64,000 bases of DNA from Rhyacophila brunnea (lineage: Eukaryota > Arthropoda > Insecta > Trichoptera > Rhyacophilidae): the NCBI GenBank assembly GCA_022495005.1, contig JAGYXB010001753.1, positions 1,054,001 to 1,118,000 of the forward strand, given 5' to 3'. Made by a program: the position numbers and the translations under genes. The notes beneath the pieces were generated by a model. That model did not search any database. It was not told where the DNA came from and saw nothing but the letters and a program-made list of their open reading frames with translations. Shown here in pieces: positions 50,101-53,100 of the stretch. Each line of letters starts with the position of its first letter. Positions within the stretch are counted from its first letter, which is position 1.

Positions 50101-53100
50101 TATAACAAATAACCAATATTTGCGGATGTATTTGGTTCTTGACAATCACTTGTCACTTCAATCAGTGGCTCCTGACAACAAATTAAAACAAATCGCATTT
50201 TACTCGAGATTGGACGTAAAATTCACACGGCCTTCATTTCCAAAAACTAAAAGCTAAATTTTGATAATAATTCGTCATTTTCAGCTTAAATCCTTTGGGC
50301 ATACCATGTATTGAGTTACATACTTTGCTAATAACAAATAAAACCCACTTTGCAAAAACTGAGGCCTACGCCCCTTTTCCTTTCCACAGTCGATATAGTA
50401 TTAAAAACTAGATAGATACCTCTATTGATTGCTAGCTTTTGTAATCCTCTTGTGGCAGGATGCGAAATACCAGCAGGATACATGACTCGCGAGGTCGGAA
50501 ATTCAGGCTTGTTTTGCTGTAAAAGGGAATAATTATTTAAATATATTATTGAAAATAAATACAATTATACGACTTCAGCATGTGGCCATACTTAACGGAA
50601 TTCAGTCTCTGCCATAAGCTCAAATTACATAGGTAGATTCTCAGGCCAACCCTCTGACACGATCACCGCCGATGGTGAAAAGTCACTTTTGAGTCGTTCT
50701 CTAGAGCAGTGCTTCTCGAACTTTTAAATACCACAGCCCCCGAAATCAGAAAAATAAATCCAAGGCTCCCCTCCCCAAAAATTATAGTCTTAATGATCAA
50801 CAATACATACCTACTTTATTTACCATTAATTATCATTATAGGTACACTTTTATTAAAAAATAATAGAACATTTCATTTAGGTACAGTACTCTCTTAGTAA
50901 TCCGCCACCCCAAAAACCAAACAAGTATCCAATTAGTGAATGCGGCGGATTATAGTGCATACATACAAAATATGGTAAAAATTAAAACAGGTTTGAGAAA
51001 TTTGTACTAGCAAATTACGATTTTATTTATAATTAAAATCAAGTATTAACTAAATATTAAACAGTAAATCACTTGACACAACCAGTTGTTCGGTGAGGCA
51101 GATATTCTTGAATGGCTTAGGATTGGCTTTCCCTATGACCAAAAGCTTCATTTGTGTGTCCCGGTTACATTGGAGCATGGCAAAATTGTGATGCGGTCCT
51201 TGGGCACTATCCTCCCTGGTACATTACTTTCTTTGCGTTGAACGTACAGTTTACGAAGGAGAAGTTTCCAAAATAAACCCGTCTCATCTGTGTTGTTTAC
51301 GTGTACGCGGCGGACTACTGAATTTGACAATCAAATACTTGATTTTGTGCTTTTACCTAGTAAAAATAATGGCAGATTATAGTTGTCGGATAATCGAGCG
51401 GCGGATTACTAAAAGTATACTGTACTTTCTTTTGAATTCTCGAGATTCAGGATTTCCAGAAAAGAATTCTCGTGATATTATGAAATTAAAAAAAAAACCT
51501 GTAAAAATCCTAAAATCAGTGTAAACAATGACAAAATCCAAAAAAAATGATTTTTTTTTTATTTAGAAGAAAATAGAAGCATGAAAACTATAATAATTCA
51601 AGACATTACTTATTAAAATGGAATTTCAAAAAACACAGACTATCAATCGCTGTGTCTGACAATCGCGTACACTTTTGAGACACAAAATTCCCCGATGTTG
51701 CAAAAATTGCGCTCATTTTGAGTCGACGTTGGCTTAATTGTGTTAAATGCCCCGATCAATCTTCAACCTTTTGTGTTTTCTGTCCACTTTTTTCATATAG
51801 AAAATCGTTTTTTCAATTAATATTTGATAATAAAGAAATCCCGAATCCCGAGAAAAGAATCCCGTCGGTAAATTCCCGAAACCCAACTCTACACGAAACT
51901 TTGTTTTGTGTCTCTCCTGTAAAGTAGTGTTTTTGGAGTTACACAATTTTCTAGTTTCAACAACGTTATGTCCTACTTTGATACTCGGCTACCCATTTGT
52001 CGAAATAAACTATTAGTAGATTATTTGGTACACGTCGGTTATGTGGAATACAGCGGCAAACACATTTTTAAAATAGCCGATATATTGGATTATTTGTTAG
52101 GTTAACCTAATGATACTCAACCTTTTTTTTCTTCGGGCCAAATACATATATTTGTAAAGTAACGTGGGCCGCATCACTACTGGTGTGACGAAAAAAATCG
52201 TGAAACCCCCCTTTTTACAAAACATTTTTGAGATTTTAAAAATTATGCGTGTTTTTTTAATTAATCGTGTGCAATAGCAACACTCTTATACCAGATCTAA
52301 TGTGGACCATAATGACAATCCTTTTCGGGTGTCGAAAAAGTCGAAACGAATCTCAAGATATACGAAATTCCTGATAATAAATGTGTTTCGGGCCGCACAT
52401 ACAAGCTTAAAGGGCCGCAGGTTGAGTATCGCTGGGTTAACCTAACCAAACCCAAACTAACAAATAATCCAGTATATAGGGTATTTTCAAAATGTGTTTG
52501 CCGCTGTATTCCACATAACTGACTAGAACCGATTATTTTATCCGTATCGGATAAAGTATTATGATTGTGTGAAAATTCGACATCGAGATTTTGACCGATT
52601 TTATCAGGTATCGTCTAGTGATCATGTTTGTACGATTTTTTGAAGAATGAGCTTGGCCAAACAGTCAGTACTTTTACATGTAAACAGTTATTATCGCAAT
52701 GGTTGAATTTACACACCAGTAAATCCATGCACATGTAAAAGCACAAGCTAAAACTCTAAAATAATCAGATCACACGCATGTGATTTTACTCATTCCTGGG
52801 ACAGTATACTCGATATTATAAAAGTGCATAAATGTATGGAAAAAAATCATAAACTAATAATACGAGGGTGGGTCAATAATTCCTTAGAAAAAAGCATTAA
52901 AACAGTTTTTATTTTTGTATTTTTTTATTTCTCAACATAATCTCCTTGGAGCTCAATACACTTGGTTAGACGTTTCTCAATTTTTTTTAAACCGTCAGAA
53001 AAATAAGTTTTCGGAAGGTCCTCAAAGTAAGCATTTGTCCGATCGATGACTTCTTCATTTGAAAAAAAACGTTGTCCACTTAGCCATTTTTTTAAGTTTG

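Noticed and set aside
50706..50790. A complete hAT element starting CAGTGCTTCTCGAACTTTT
   Set aside because: Only one end was found; no matching inverse end or 8-bp duplication.
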